From Collinsella sp. zg1085 (GTDB lineage Bacteria > Actinomycetota > Coriobacteriia > Coriobacteriales > Coriobacteriaceae): a stretch of DNA of 64,000 bases. The position numbers were made by a program, and so were the translations under genes. Under the pieces are notes generated by a model that was not told where the DNA came from, did no database searches, and saw only the letters and a program-made list of their open reading frames with translations. The DNA is taken from contig NZ_CP076545.1 of NCBI RefSeq assembly GCF_018889955.1, positions 1,302,001 to 1,366,000 of the forward strand. The letters run 5' to 3'. This document shows, in pieces, positions 32,102 to 37,894 of the stretch (positions are counted from its first letter, which is position 1; every line of letters starts with the position of its first letter).

Positions 32102-32130
32102 AAAAAGGGCCAACCATACCGGTCAGCCCT
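32102..32130 (-). terminator. Intrinsic terminator of rplJ-rplL
   Basis: On the minus strand GGGCTGACC pairs with GGTTGGCCC (two G-U pairs) and is followed by TTTTTG. It lies about 35 bases past the rplL stop. Confidence 0.8.
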
Positions 32131-32163
32131 CTCTTTAAGCTGTGAAACGTATGTACGTCAAAC

Positions 32164-32541
32164 TTACTTAAGGGTAACAGCAGCGCCAGCAGCCTCGAGC
32201 TTCTCCTTGGCAGCCTCGGCGTCCTCCTTCTTAACACCCTTGAGAACAGCCTCAGGAGCGCCCTCAACGAGAGCCTTAGCCTCTTTGAGACCCAGACCGG
32301 TGAGCTCACGAGCAACCTTGATAACCTGAATCTTGTTATCACCAAAGCCCTCGAGAACAACGTCAAACTCGGTCTTCTCCTCGGCGGCAGCCTCGCCACC
32401 AGCAGGAGCGGCTACAACTGCTGCAGGAGCAGCAGCGGAAACACCAAAGGTCTCCTCGATAGCCTTAACCAGCTCGGAAGCCTCAAGCAGGGTCATTTCC
32501 TTAAGAGCCTCTACGATCTCTTCAGCAGTAAGCTTTGCCAT
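32164..32541 (-). CDS. rplL: Ribosomal protein bL12
   Basis: 125 residues: N-terminal dimerisation helices ([20 protein letters not shown]), an Ala/Gly/Glu hinge and the C-terminal factor-binding domain with [20 protein letters not shown] and GAAVTLK at the end. GAAAGGAT precedes the ATG. It follows rplJ with a 93-base gap rich in small hairpins. Confidence 0.97.
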   Translation of the reverse strand: MAKLTAEEIVEALKEMTLLEASELVKAIEETFGVSAAAPAAVVAAPAGGEAAAEEKTEFDVVLEGFGDNKIQVIKVARELTGLGLKEAKALVEGAPEAVLKGVKKEDAEAAKEKLEAAGAAVTLK

Positions 32542-32560
32542 AATATATCCTTTCGGTGTT

Positions 32561-32629
32561 CACGCCATAGGGCGTGAGGTTTGTTAAAACGTCGTGCGAT
32601 TTGCACGGCTTTGCGCGGTTGAACCGCGC
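32561..32629 (-). other. Hairpin-rich rplJ-rplL spacer
   Basis: Three short stems lie in the gap: CACGCC/GGCGTG (32561-32576), CGTGC/GCACG (32594-32607) and GCGCGGTT/AACCGCGC (32613-32629). They may raise bL12 output through mRNA processing or stability, since bL12 is needed in several copies per ribosome. Confidence 0.45.
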
Positions 32630-32634
32630 GACTG

Positions 32635-33159
32635 CTAGGCAGCCTTTTGCTCGGAAACCTGGCTGATAGAACGAGCGAGTCCGCTGGAAACGCCGTTGAC
32701 GCACACTGCAATGTCGCGTGCGAAGCCATTGATAAGACCGGCAATCTGACCCAAAAGTTGGTCTTTGGACGGAAGGTCGGCGATAGCCTTAACCTGCTCA
32801 GCCGTAACTGCTTGTCCGTCAGAAATACCGCCCTTTACCTCGAGCACGCCTTTAGCCTTAACGGAGAAATTCTTAAGAATCTTTGCGGCCTCAACCGGCT
32901 CGGTTTCGTAGAACACATATGCAACAGGACCAACGAGAATCTCGTCAATCGCAGGCTGCTCTTGGTTCTTGAGAGCAATTTTGGCAAGGTTGTTTTTGTA
33001 GACCTTCATCTCAGCGCCCGCCTCGCGAAGCTGATGACGCAGGTCTTGCGCCTGCTTAACAGTGAGACCCTTGTAGTTCACAACGAAGACACCAGCGTTC
33101 TTCTCAATGCGATTCTCGATCTCGGCAACCTTGTCGATTTTGTACTGCTTTACTGCCAT
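32635..33159 (-). CDS. rplJ: Ribosomal protein uL10
   Basis: 174 residues from the ATG at 33159, seven bases after GAGGAGGT; an in-frame GTG three codons upstream is unlikely. The sequence VVNYKGLTVKQAQDLRHQLREAGAEMKVYKNNLAKIAL is typical of L10, with a C-terminal helix for bL12 dimers. It is encoded directly downstream of an attenuator-type leader. The usual neighbours (rplK-rplA upstream, rpoBC downstream) are not adjacent. Confidence 0.96.
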   Translation of the reverse strand: MAVKQYKIDKVAEIENRIEKNAGVFVVNYKGLTVKQAQDLRHQLREAGAEMKVYKNNLAKIALKNQEQPAIDEILVGPVAYVFYETEPVEAAKILKNFSVKAKGVLEVKGGISDGQAVTAEQVKAIADLPSKDQLLGQIAGLINGFARDIAVCVNGVSSGLARSISQVSEQKAA

Positions 33160-33218
33160 GTAGTACACCTCCTCGATACTTTTCCGGGCACGACCCGCGC
33201 AGATGACGCGGACGTCTC

Positions 33219-33300
33219 GAAAAAGAAACCCCCGCGCTGCAAGAGCGACGGGGGCGAGAAGTCAAGTGACTTATCGACCACCTCGGCTGGCGGGAATCCC
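33219..33300 (-). promoter_or_regulatory. uL10 leader with transcription attenuator
   Basis: On the minus strand the rplJ leader contains CCAGCCGAGGTGG, resembling the L10-binding kink region of ribosomal leaders. It is followed by a GC-rich hairpin (CCCCCGTCGC to GCGCGGGGG, 33230-33254) and TTTCTTTTTC. The hairpin plus T tract is a terminator, so L10-bL12 binding to the upstream RNA may favour termination, as known for L10 leaders. The L10-site assignment is by eye. Confidence 0.65.
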
Positions 33301-33369
33301 CTTTACGCCTAGGGCGTAAAGCCCAAGGCACCGGCTGTCTCTGGCAGCGAATCGTGCGTGAACGTGGGT

Positions 33370-33398
33370 AGTATGGCGTATTGCACAAGCTGCGTCAA
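33370..33398 (-). promoter_or_regulatory. Predicted rplJL promoter
   Basis: On the minus strand TTGACG (33398-33393) and CATACT (33375-33370) are spaced by 17 bases, about 70 bases upstream of the leader structure. A perfect palindrome TTTACGCC-TAG-GGCGTAAA lies downstream at 33302-33320. Confidence 0.5.
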
Positions 33399-33502
33399 GC
33401 TCATAGGGATGTGTTCAGGCTTTACCACGTTCTTCGCACATCTTTTAATGCTTATTGTCTTGCTGCGGTGACTGTTCAAATTGTGGTGCACTGGGTATGG
33501 GT

Positions 33503-34537
33503 TCAACGCCTTGTTTTTAAGCGCATAAGCCAGCGTGGACCACCGAGTTTTGCATGGATAATCCCGTGCTCATCAGGCGGGTTTTGCGTGTTAGCAAAAA
33601 GATGTCCAGCCGATTCCCAAGTTGCTACTTTACTACGTACCGCCGCAATAAGGCTATCCATTGCCTCAGAGATGGGACGGCGAAAACAGCCCATACGCGG
33701 CTCATGATTAAGGGCTAAGAGCTGCTCAGCACTATAGACTTGAACACCACCCAGCCAATGCATGTCAGCTTGCTCGCACACCGCAACAAGCTCTTGCAGT
33801 GCTTTGTTTATTTGAGATGGGTTGAAGGCAGAACTATCTTCATCTGCTGTAGAGCTAGTAGCTATGATTGCATAGATATAGGCACCTTGGCTATGACCAG
33901 ACAAGACGTGCCGAAGTGCTGCCACCAAAGCCGCAGGCTGGCAAAGCGCGGTATCTGAGATGCCCAGTATAAGAGTATCTGCAGCAGAGATGCACGCGCT
34001 TGGTGTATCTGGACTACTAGATGCATGCTGCATGTCCGGCTTATTAGGCGCGGCTTCTTCATCAGATGGCAAGGACGTATCAAGTGTCTGCAGCGTAGCG
34101 CCAGAGTTGGTCTTTGTTACGTGTAAAGAACCGGCACTCTCTGCTGACAGCAGCTGAATACAGGGTGCAGGGTGAGCAGCATGCTCTGCTGGTGAATAGC
34201 TTGCTTGGTGATAAGCATTTAAGGCATCAGCAAAATCAAAGAACAAGCTCTGAATTGCCGTGCGGGGTACCTGATTCTGATTCTCTTGTTTTTCCAGCTT
34301 CTGTTTTGCTGCAGGCGCCAGATAAGACGCTGACGCTCGATACGTTGCTGATTTAATCTTTTGCGTTGAATCAAACTTTAGTAATACGTCCATATCTAGC
34401 AGCAAAATCTTACGCTGATAAGACCTGGCCTGTTCAAAACCAGTGCAATCCCCTATGTGAGATGCCTCTACCTTCATATGCAAAGCCTCAGGATTTGAAG
34501 CACCAGCAGCCGGCGGGGCTGGCGCTACGTGAGACAC
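33503..34537 (-). CDS. Unrecognised protein, possibly flavodoxin-fold related
   Basis: 344 residues. The first 190 residues are low in recognisable structure, rich in Ala, Ser and Pro. The last 150 residues alternate hydrophobic strands and helices (ADTLILGISDTALCQPAALV, AYIYAIIATS, DMHWLGGVQVYSAEQLL) and end with PRMGCFRRPISEAMDSLIAAVRS. This loosely recalls NAD(P)H/FMN reductase-like proteins with an R-R-P-x-S-E-A-x-D-x-L-I motif. I see no flavin-binding loop I would trust. The gene is alone between rplJ and the tRNA-Val locus, on the opposite strand to the tRNA. Function unknown. Confidence 0.55.
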   Translation of the reverse strand: MSHVAPAPPAAGASNPEALHMKVEASHIGDCTGFEQARSYQRKILLLDMDVLLKFDSTQKIKSATYRASASYLAPAAKQKLEKQENQNQVPRTAIQSLFFDFADALNAYHQASYSPAEHAAHPAPCIQLLSAESAGSLHVTKTNSGATLQTLDTSLPSDEEAAPNKPDMQHASSSPDTPSACISAADTLILGISDTALCQPAALVAALRHVLSGHSQGAYIYAIIATSSTADEDSSAFNPSQINKALQELVAVCEQADMHWLGGVQVYSAEQLLALNHEPRMGCFRRPISEAMDSLIAAVRSKVATWESAGHLFANTQNPPDEHGIIHAKLGGPRWLMRLKTRR

Positions 34538-34760
34538 GCAAGTTTAGGTTTTGATAGCGCATATCAATTCCCCTCGACAACAGAGCAGCTAACAAGCTTC
34601 TCAACGACCTTAACACATTGCGATGTATTGCCGAGGCTCACCCCTTCCTTTCTAGGGAGTTTTCAGGGTATCCCATCAAAGAACATCACCGATTGTTTTG
34701 CAAAACATACGCAGATGCCGCGTCAGGAACTGAGCGGATTGAAGATTTTTAAATCGGGAC

Positions 34761-34789
34761 TTGGCGCGACGGACATATTTCGCTATACT
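34761..34789 (+). promoter_or_regulatory. Predicted tRNA-Val promoter
   Basis: TTGGCG (34761-34766) and TATACT (34784-34789) with a 17-base spacer, seven bases before the tRNA 5' end. Confidence 0.7.
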
Positions 34790-34796
34790 GCTCCGT

Positions 34797-34872
34797 GGGC
34801 GATTGGCGCAACGGTTAGCGCAGGTGCTTTACACGCACAAGGCTGGGGGTTCGAATCCCTCATCGCCCACCA
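34797..34872 (+). tRNA. tRNA-Val (anticodon UAC)
   Basis: 76 bases with CCA encoded. The acceptor GGGCGAT pairs with ATCGCCC; the anticodon arm is GTGC-TTTACAC-GCAC with anticodon TAC; the T arm holds GGTTCGAATCC. The gene has its own promoter and terminator. The bases from 34852 on are the first copy of a downstream tandem repeat. Confidence 0.95.
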
Positions 34873-34884
34873 TAGCTTTGCTTG

Positions 34885-34908
34885 AGGTTCCTACATGGAG
34901 CCTTTTTT
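34885..34908 (+). terminator. Intrinsic terminator of tRNA-Val
   Basis: AGGTTCC (34885-34891) pairs with GGAGCCT (34897-34903, one G-U pair) followed by TTTTTT. The same terminator recurs in each downstream repeat copy; in the last copy the partner is GGAACCT, restoring a full Watson-Crick stem. Confidence 0.9.
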
Positions 34909-34925
34909 GTTATGTGCTCTTATCA

Positions 34926-35047
34926 GGGGATTCGAACCCGCAAGGGCGCGAAGCTGAGAAACGTGCGTTTAGCACGTTGCCAGCGAAGCGCGCAAGCCAG
35001 CCAAAGGCTGGCGCAGCGAACGGGCGCGTATGCGCCCCCGAATCCCT
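34926..35047 (+). other. Multi-helix folded module of the repeat (copy 1)
   Basis: The module is closed by GGGGATTCG (34926-34934) pairing with CGAATCCCT (35039-35047). Inside are CCC-GCAA-GGG (GNRA loop, 34937-34946), and a long stem CGC-GAA-GCTG/CAGC-GAA-GCG with a symmetric GAA/GAA internal loop and an AACGTGC-GTTTA-GCACGTT tip (34947-34990). These are followed by GCCAGCC-AAA-GGCTGGC (34996-35012) and GGGCGC-GTAT-GCGCCC (35022-35037). The closing stem is an inverted copy of the tRNA T-arm sequence. Whether this works as RNA or as DNA hairpins is unknown. Confidence 0.75.
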
Positions 35048-35536
35048 CATCGCCCACCATAGCTTTGCTTGAGGTTCCTACATGGAGCCTTTTTTGTTAT
35101 GTGCTCTTATCAGGGGATTCGAACCCGCAAGGGCGCGAAGCTGAGAAACGTGCGTTTAGCACGTTGCCAGCGAAGCGCGCAAGCCAGCCAAAGGCTGGCG
35201 CAGCGAACGGGCGCGTATGCGCCCCCGAATCCCTCATCGCCCACCATAGCTTTGCTTGAGGTTCCTACATGGAGCCTTTTTTGTTATGTGCTCTTATCAG
35301 GGGATTCGAACCCGCAAGGGCGCGAAGCTGAGAAACGTGCGTTTAGCACGTTGCCAGCGAAGCGCGCAAGCCAGCCAAAGGCTGGCGCAGCGAACGGGCG
35401 CGCATGCGCCCCCGAATCCCTCATCGCCCACCATCGCTTTGCTTGAGGTTCCTACACGGAACCTTTTTTGTTATGTGCTCTTATCAGGGGATTTGAAGCC
35501 AGGAGGTTTGAAGCGACATCGCGCGTGGAATTTACC

Positions 35537-35860
35537 CTAAACCATCTGGATTACCAGCATATATGCAGCCGTGCCACCAAAAATAGCCAGCAGCATATTG
35601 CGTCGCCACAAAAACAAGCCCGAAACAATCGCTATTCCCAGCAGTTCGGGCATACCGTAATTTCCCGATGTAAATGATGTGTCCTTTAAGCAATATGCCA
35701 CCAATAAAGCAAAAATTGCACCAGGCAAGGCATTACCAAGATAACGCAGCGTAGGTGAAATATCTTTTGAGGGGGCAATGAGCATAAACGGAAGTGCGCG
35801 CGTAGATAGAGTCACCAAACCCGCGATACAAACAGTTATCAGCTGCTCAACCAGTGTCAT
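35537..35860 (-). CDS. azlD: Branched-chain amino-acid exporter small subunit AzlD
   Basis: 107 residues with three to four membrane helices and the TRALPFML motif of AzlD proteins. Its ATG overlaps the stop of azlC by four bases. Together AzlC and AzlD form a LIV-E type exporter of branched-chain amino acids. The gene is convergent with the tRNA-Val repeat array. Confidence 0.9.
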   Translation of the reverse strand: MTLVEQLITVCIAGLVTLSTRALPFMLIAPSKDISPTLRYLGNALPGAIFALLVAYCLKDTSFTSGNYGMPELLGIAIVSGLFLWRRNMLLAIFGGTAAYMLVIQMV

Positions 35861-36630
35861 AGCGTCTCACGCTCCTCGGGTAATATAGGCTGCTGCCCCT
35901 CACTTTGCACGGGCTCAGAGGTTTCACGTGATAAATATGCTGGCTCAATCCAGCGCCGTAAAAGCAAGATGGCTGCTGTTGCAATCAAAAGCCCTACAAT
36001 CATCATGTCACGTGCGCCCACCACCACAAAAGCAACAATTGCACTCACAAAGCCAATACCTGCACTTATATGGCTCGCATCACGTATCTGAGCGTCCAGA
36101 AAAATCACGACAAAAAGAGCCGTCATAGCAAATGAAATACCTGGCAGCGAAATTGCAACACCTGCCCCTAACATGCCGCCTAAGCTACACCCAACAATCC
36201 AAGACAGCTGGTTAAGTGCTGCAATCCAAGTCATAAACCAACCCTCATCAATGCCTGATGGCGCACGCAATGCATAGTGCAAAGAAAAACTCTCGTCGCA
36301 AAGCGCATAGATAAGGTAGAACCGTTTGCGCCCCTGCGAACGAATGCGCTCAAGTAGCGGAATCCCATAAAAAAGATGGCGTGCATTAACGATAAAAATG
36401 GTAAGCGCGGTGTTGATAGGGTCAAAGGGCATAGTTAGCAGCGAGGCAACCAAAAACTCAGCTGACCCCGCAAAAATAACAATCGACATAAACGCAGGCA
36501 TCCACCATGGTAAGCCCAGCATAACGCTAAAGATTCCACAGGTAATGCCGGTCAACAAAAAGCCTGCAACAATGGGTATGGTATGAGGCAGAGCTGCTTG
36601 AAATGCGGCTTTAATGTTTGTGCGTGTCAT
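35857..36630 (-). CDS. azlC: Branched-chain amino-acid exporter large subunit AzlC
   Basis: 257 residues from the ATG at 36630, preceded by AAGGAC; the open frame runs further upstream to 36798 but those 56 residues look untranslated (Cys-rich, no ribosome site). Several membrane helices, with FAGSAEFLVASLLTMPFDPINTALTIFIVNARHLFYGIPLLE as the family core. The end overlaps azlD. Confidence 0.92.
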   Translation of the reverse strand: MTRTNIKAAFQAALPHTIPIVAGFLLTGITCGIFSVMLGLPWWMPAFMSIVIFAGSAEFLVASLLTMPFDPINTALTIFIVNARHLFYGIPLLERIRSQGRKRFYLIYALCDESFSLHYALRAPSGIDEGWFMTWIAALNQLSWIVGCSLGGMLGAGVAISLPGISFAMTALFVVIFLDAQIRDASHISAGIGFVSAIVAFVVVGARDMMIVGLLIATAAILLLRRWIEPAYLSRETSEPVQSEGQQPILPEERETL

Positions 36631-36842
36631 ACGTGAAGTCCTTAAAGCCTTAGTTTCGTGGGCGGATAGGTTTAGCGGTGCAAGTTCACCGCGATAAGCG
36701 CATATGCAGGGTAGCGCCCATGCAGACACAAAACAGCACGGGCTTAGTACACCGTGCTCACAGGCGCAGTCGGTAGAGCCAAGGTAGCACTCTAGCATTA
36801 CGCTCAGCGCACGTGCTTAGCAATTCTGCCCGATTTACGCAC

Positions 36843-36938
36843 CTGACATACAGCTAAACTTTATGCTATAGTGACCTATTCTCAGCTGCGGCTGAGCGTA
36901 CTTTGATAGGTCGATGCGGCTTTGCCGCCTTATCGACC
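36843..36938 (+). promoter_or_regulatory. Predicted ssrA promoter and 5' leader hairpin
   Basis: CTGACA (36843-36848) and TATAGT (36867-36872) have an 18-base spacer. The leader between them and the tmRNA contains a stem GGTCGAT-GCGGC with GCCGC-ATCGACC (about 36908-36938), which may guide RNase P or other 5' processing of pre-tmRNA. Confidence 0.5.
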
Positions 36939-36947
36939 CTCGCATGA

Positions 36948-37316
36948 GGGGGCGACTGGTTTCGACACGATAGTTCTGAGAGAGGAAGCAAGTCGTGGTC
37001 TCCTCACCACGTTAAACAGGGGTACCGTCAAATTGAATTGACAATAATTCTTCTTATGAGCCTCAACTGGCTCTCGCTGCCTAAGTTATAGCGTAGCGCG
37101 TTAAACCGGGGATTTCCCCGACTCCGGGGCAACGTCATCTTAGGGGAATGCGCCTTTGCACGTAATCGGTATGGCAAAGGCTAAGCTTGAACCGGTTAGG
37201 GTGCCTTGAGCGTGTTACTGCGCGCGAGACATCTAAATCTAAACCAGTAACTGAGCTTGGAGATGCCAATCAGGGAGCTGTCGTGGACCGGAGTTCGATT
37301 CTCCGCGCCTCCACCA
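36948..37316 (+). ncRNA. ssrA: tmRNA
   Basis: 369 bases. The 5' GGGGGCG pairs with CGCCTCC at the 3' end (one G-U), the D-like region reads GACTGGTTTCGAC, the T arm is GGAGTTCGATTCTCC and CCA is encoded. The tag frame runs from about 37040 to the TAA at 37082-37084 and reads DNNSSYEPQLALAA; the resume codon GAC is my best guess. The ALAA end is the degron read by ClpXP-type proteases. tmRNA rescues stalled ribosomes and is a common integration site for mobile elements. Confidence 0.95.
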
Positions 37317-37374
37317 GAATAGGAGGCGTTGAACTCTTCTTCTGTAGGAATGAATTTGCGCTTGTATATAGATT

Positions 37375-37405
37375 CGAGGATTGCTAAGGCAACCCTCGTT
37401 TTTTT
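37375..37405 (+). terminator. Intrinsic terminator of ssrA
   Basis: CGAGGATTGC (37375-37384) and GCAACCCTCG (37389-37398) pair with one mismatch, followed by TTTTTTT. Confidence 0.85.
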
Positions 37406-37583
37406 GCAGGAAAAGCAAGATTTTAAAGTCGGGGTCGGAGATGATGTAGTACTGGAATATCTCGTCCTCCAAATCACCGCTTACTAGCTCTAGCGGACGG
37501 CTCGCAACTTCGTTGGCAAGCACCATTCCGCATACCCACTTTGATAGGTCTTCATAAGTCTTGATGTAATCGTTGAAATCCAT
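37406..37583 (-). pseudogene. 3'-truncated gene fragment next to ssrA
   Basis: An ATG at 37583 follows a strong AAAAGGAGG, and about 60 residues (MDFNDYIKTYEDLSKWVCGM, later LEDEIFQYYIISDPDFKILL) look like real protein. The frame then runs into the ssrA terminator and tmRNA without its own stop until 37239. The 3' end of the gene appears lost. A good ribosome site with no proper ending suggests a scar of integration or excision at the ssrA attachment site. Function unknown. Confidence 0.55.
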
Positions 37584-37647
37584 GGAATCCTCCTTTTCTA
37601 AGTGCAATCTCGACCGTCTTTAGACAGTCTTTGAGGCATATAAAAGG

Positions 37648-37706
37648 TTGATTTACCTGTTAAATTATTGTATAATAATACGTAATTACGTGAATACGTA
37701 TTATAG
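37648..37706 (+). promoter_or_regulatory. Promoter with ACGT-repeat operator of the restriction-modification locus
   Basis: TTGATT (37648-37653) and TATAAT (37671-37676) with a 17-base spacer form a near-consensus promoter. Overlapping and following the start site, AATACGTAATTACGTGAATACGTATT (written here as three TACGT-type boxes at about 37678-37703) is a dyad-rich stretch. Such short repeated boxes suit a ribbon-helix-helix protein, so autoregulation by the next gene is likely. Confidence 0.7.
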
Positions 37707-37717
37707 GAGAACTTGAT

Positions 37718-37894
37718 ATGAACAAGAAAGACAAAAAGAAGACGTCAGGAAATGTCAGGCGAACAAAGCTGACGCTGTCTGTGACGACAGAGGATAAGAA
37801 GATTTTGAAAATCATTGCAGCCAAGAGGGAGAAATCCATCTCAGCGATGCTGCATGAGTGGGTTGAGGAAAATGCAGAGGAGGCTGAGGAATAA
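37718..37894 (+). CDS. Ribbon-helix-helix protein heading the restriction-modification operon
   Basis: 58 residues. A basic N-terminus (MNKKDKKKTSGNVRRTK) leads into LTLSVTTEDKKILKIIAAKR and EKSISAMLHEWVEENAEE, a strand plus two helices of CopG/Arc type. AGGAGA precedes the ATG. Its TAA shares one base with the ATG of the nuclease-methyltransferase gene (TAATG), so the two are translationally coupled. I infer that it controls the operon through the ACGT boxes upstream, taking the role that C proteins have in other restriction-modification systems. Confidence 0.75.
   Translation: MNKKDKKKTSGNVRRTKLTLSVTTEDKKILKIIAAKREKSISAMLHEWVEENAEEAEE

Larger units (their letters stand above)
34852..35493 (+). 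repeat. Tandem array of a 187-bp tRNA-Val-linked repeat (three copies and a part)
   Basis: Copies begin at 34852, 35039 and 35226, exactly 187 bases apart, with a partial fourth from 35413 to about 35493. Each unit contains the tRNA-Val 3' end (CGAATCCCT to CCCACCA), its terminator, about 20 bases of spacer and a 122-base folded module. Copies 1 and 2 are identical; copy 3 has one change (GTAT to GCAT in a loop), and copy 4 has several. Overlapping open frames here are repeat artefacts, not genes. The array ends 44 bases before azlD. Confidence 0.95.

Noticed and set aside
34926-34945. Possible minus-strand tRNA in the repeat module (GGATTCGAACC)
   Set aside because: Only a T-arm-like stretch is present; there is no acceptor, anticodon arm or CCA on that strand, and it forms the closing stem of the module instead.
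34529-35540. Overlapping open frames of 94-125 residues with repeated sequence (SGDSNPQGREAEKRAF type)
   Set aside because: They exist because the 187-bp repeat happens to be open in more than one frame. They cross a tRNA gene and terminators and have no ribosome sites, so they are repeat artefacts.
37239-37405. C-terminal part of the minus-strand frame over ssrA
   Set aside because: This part is the antisense of tmRNA and its terminator; only the first 60 residues from 37583 look like protein.
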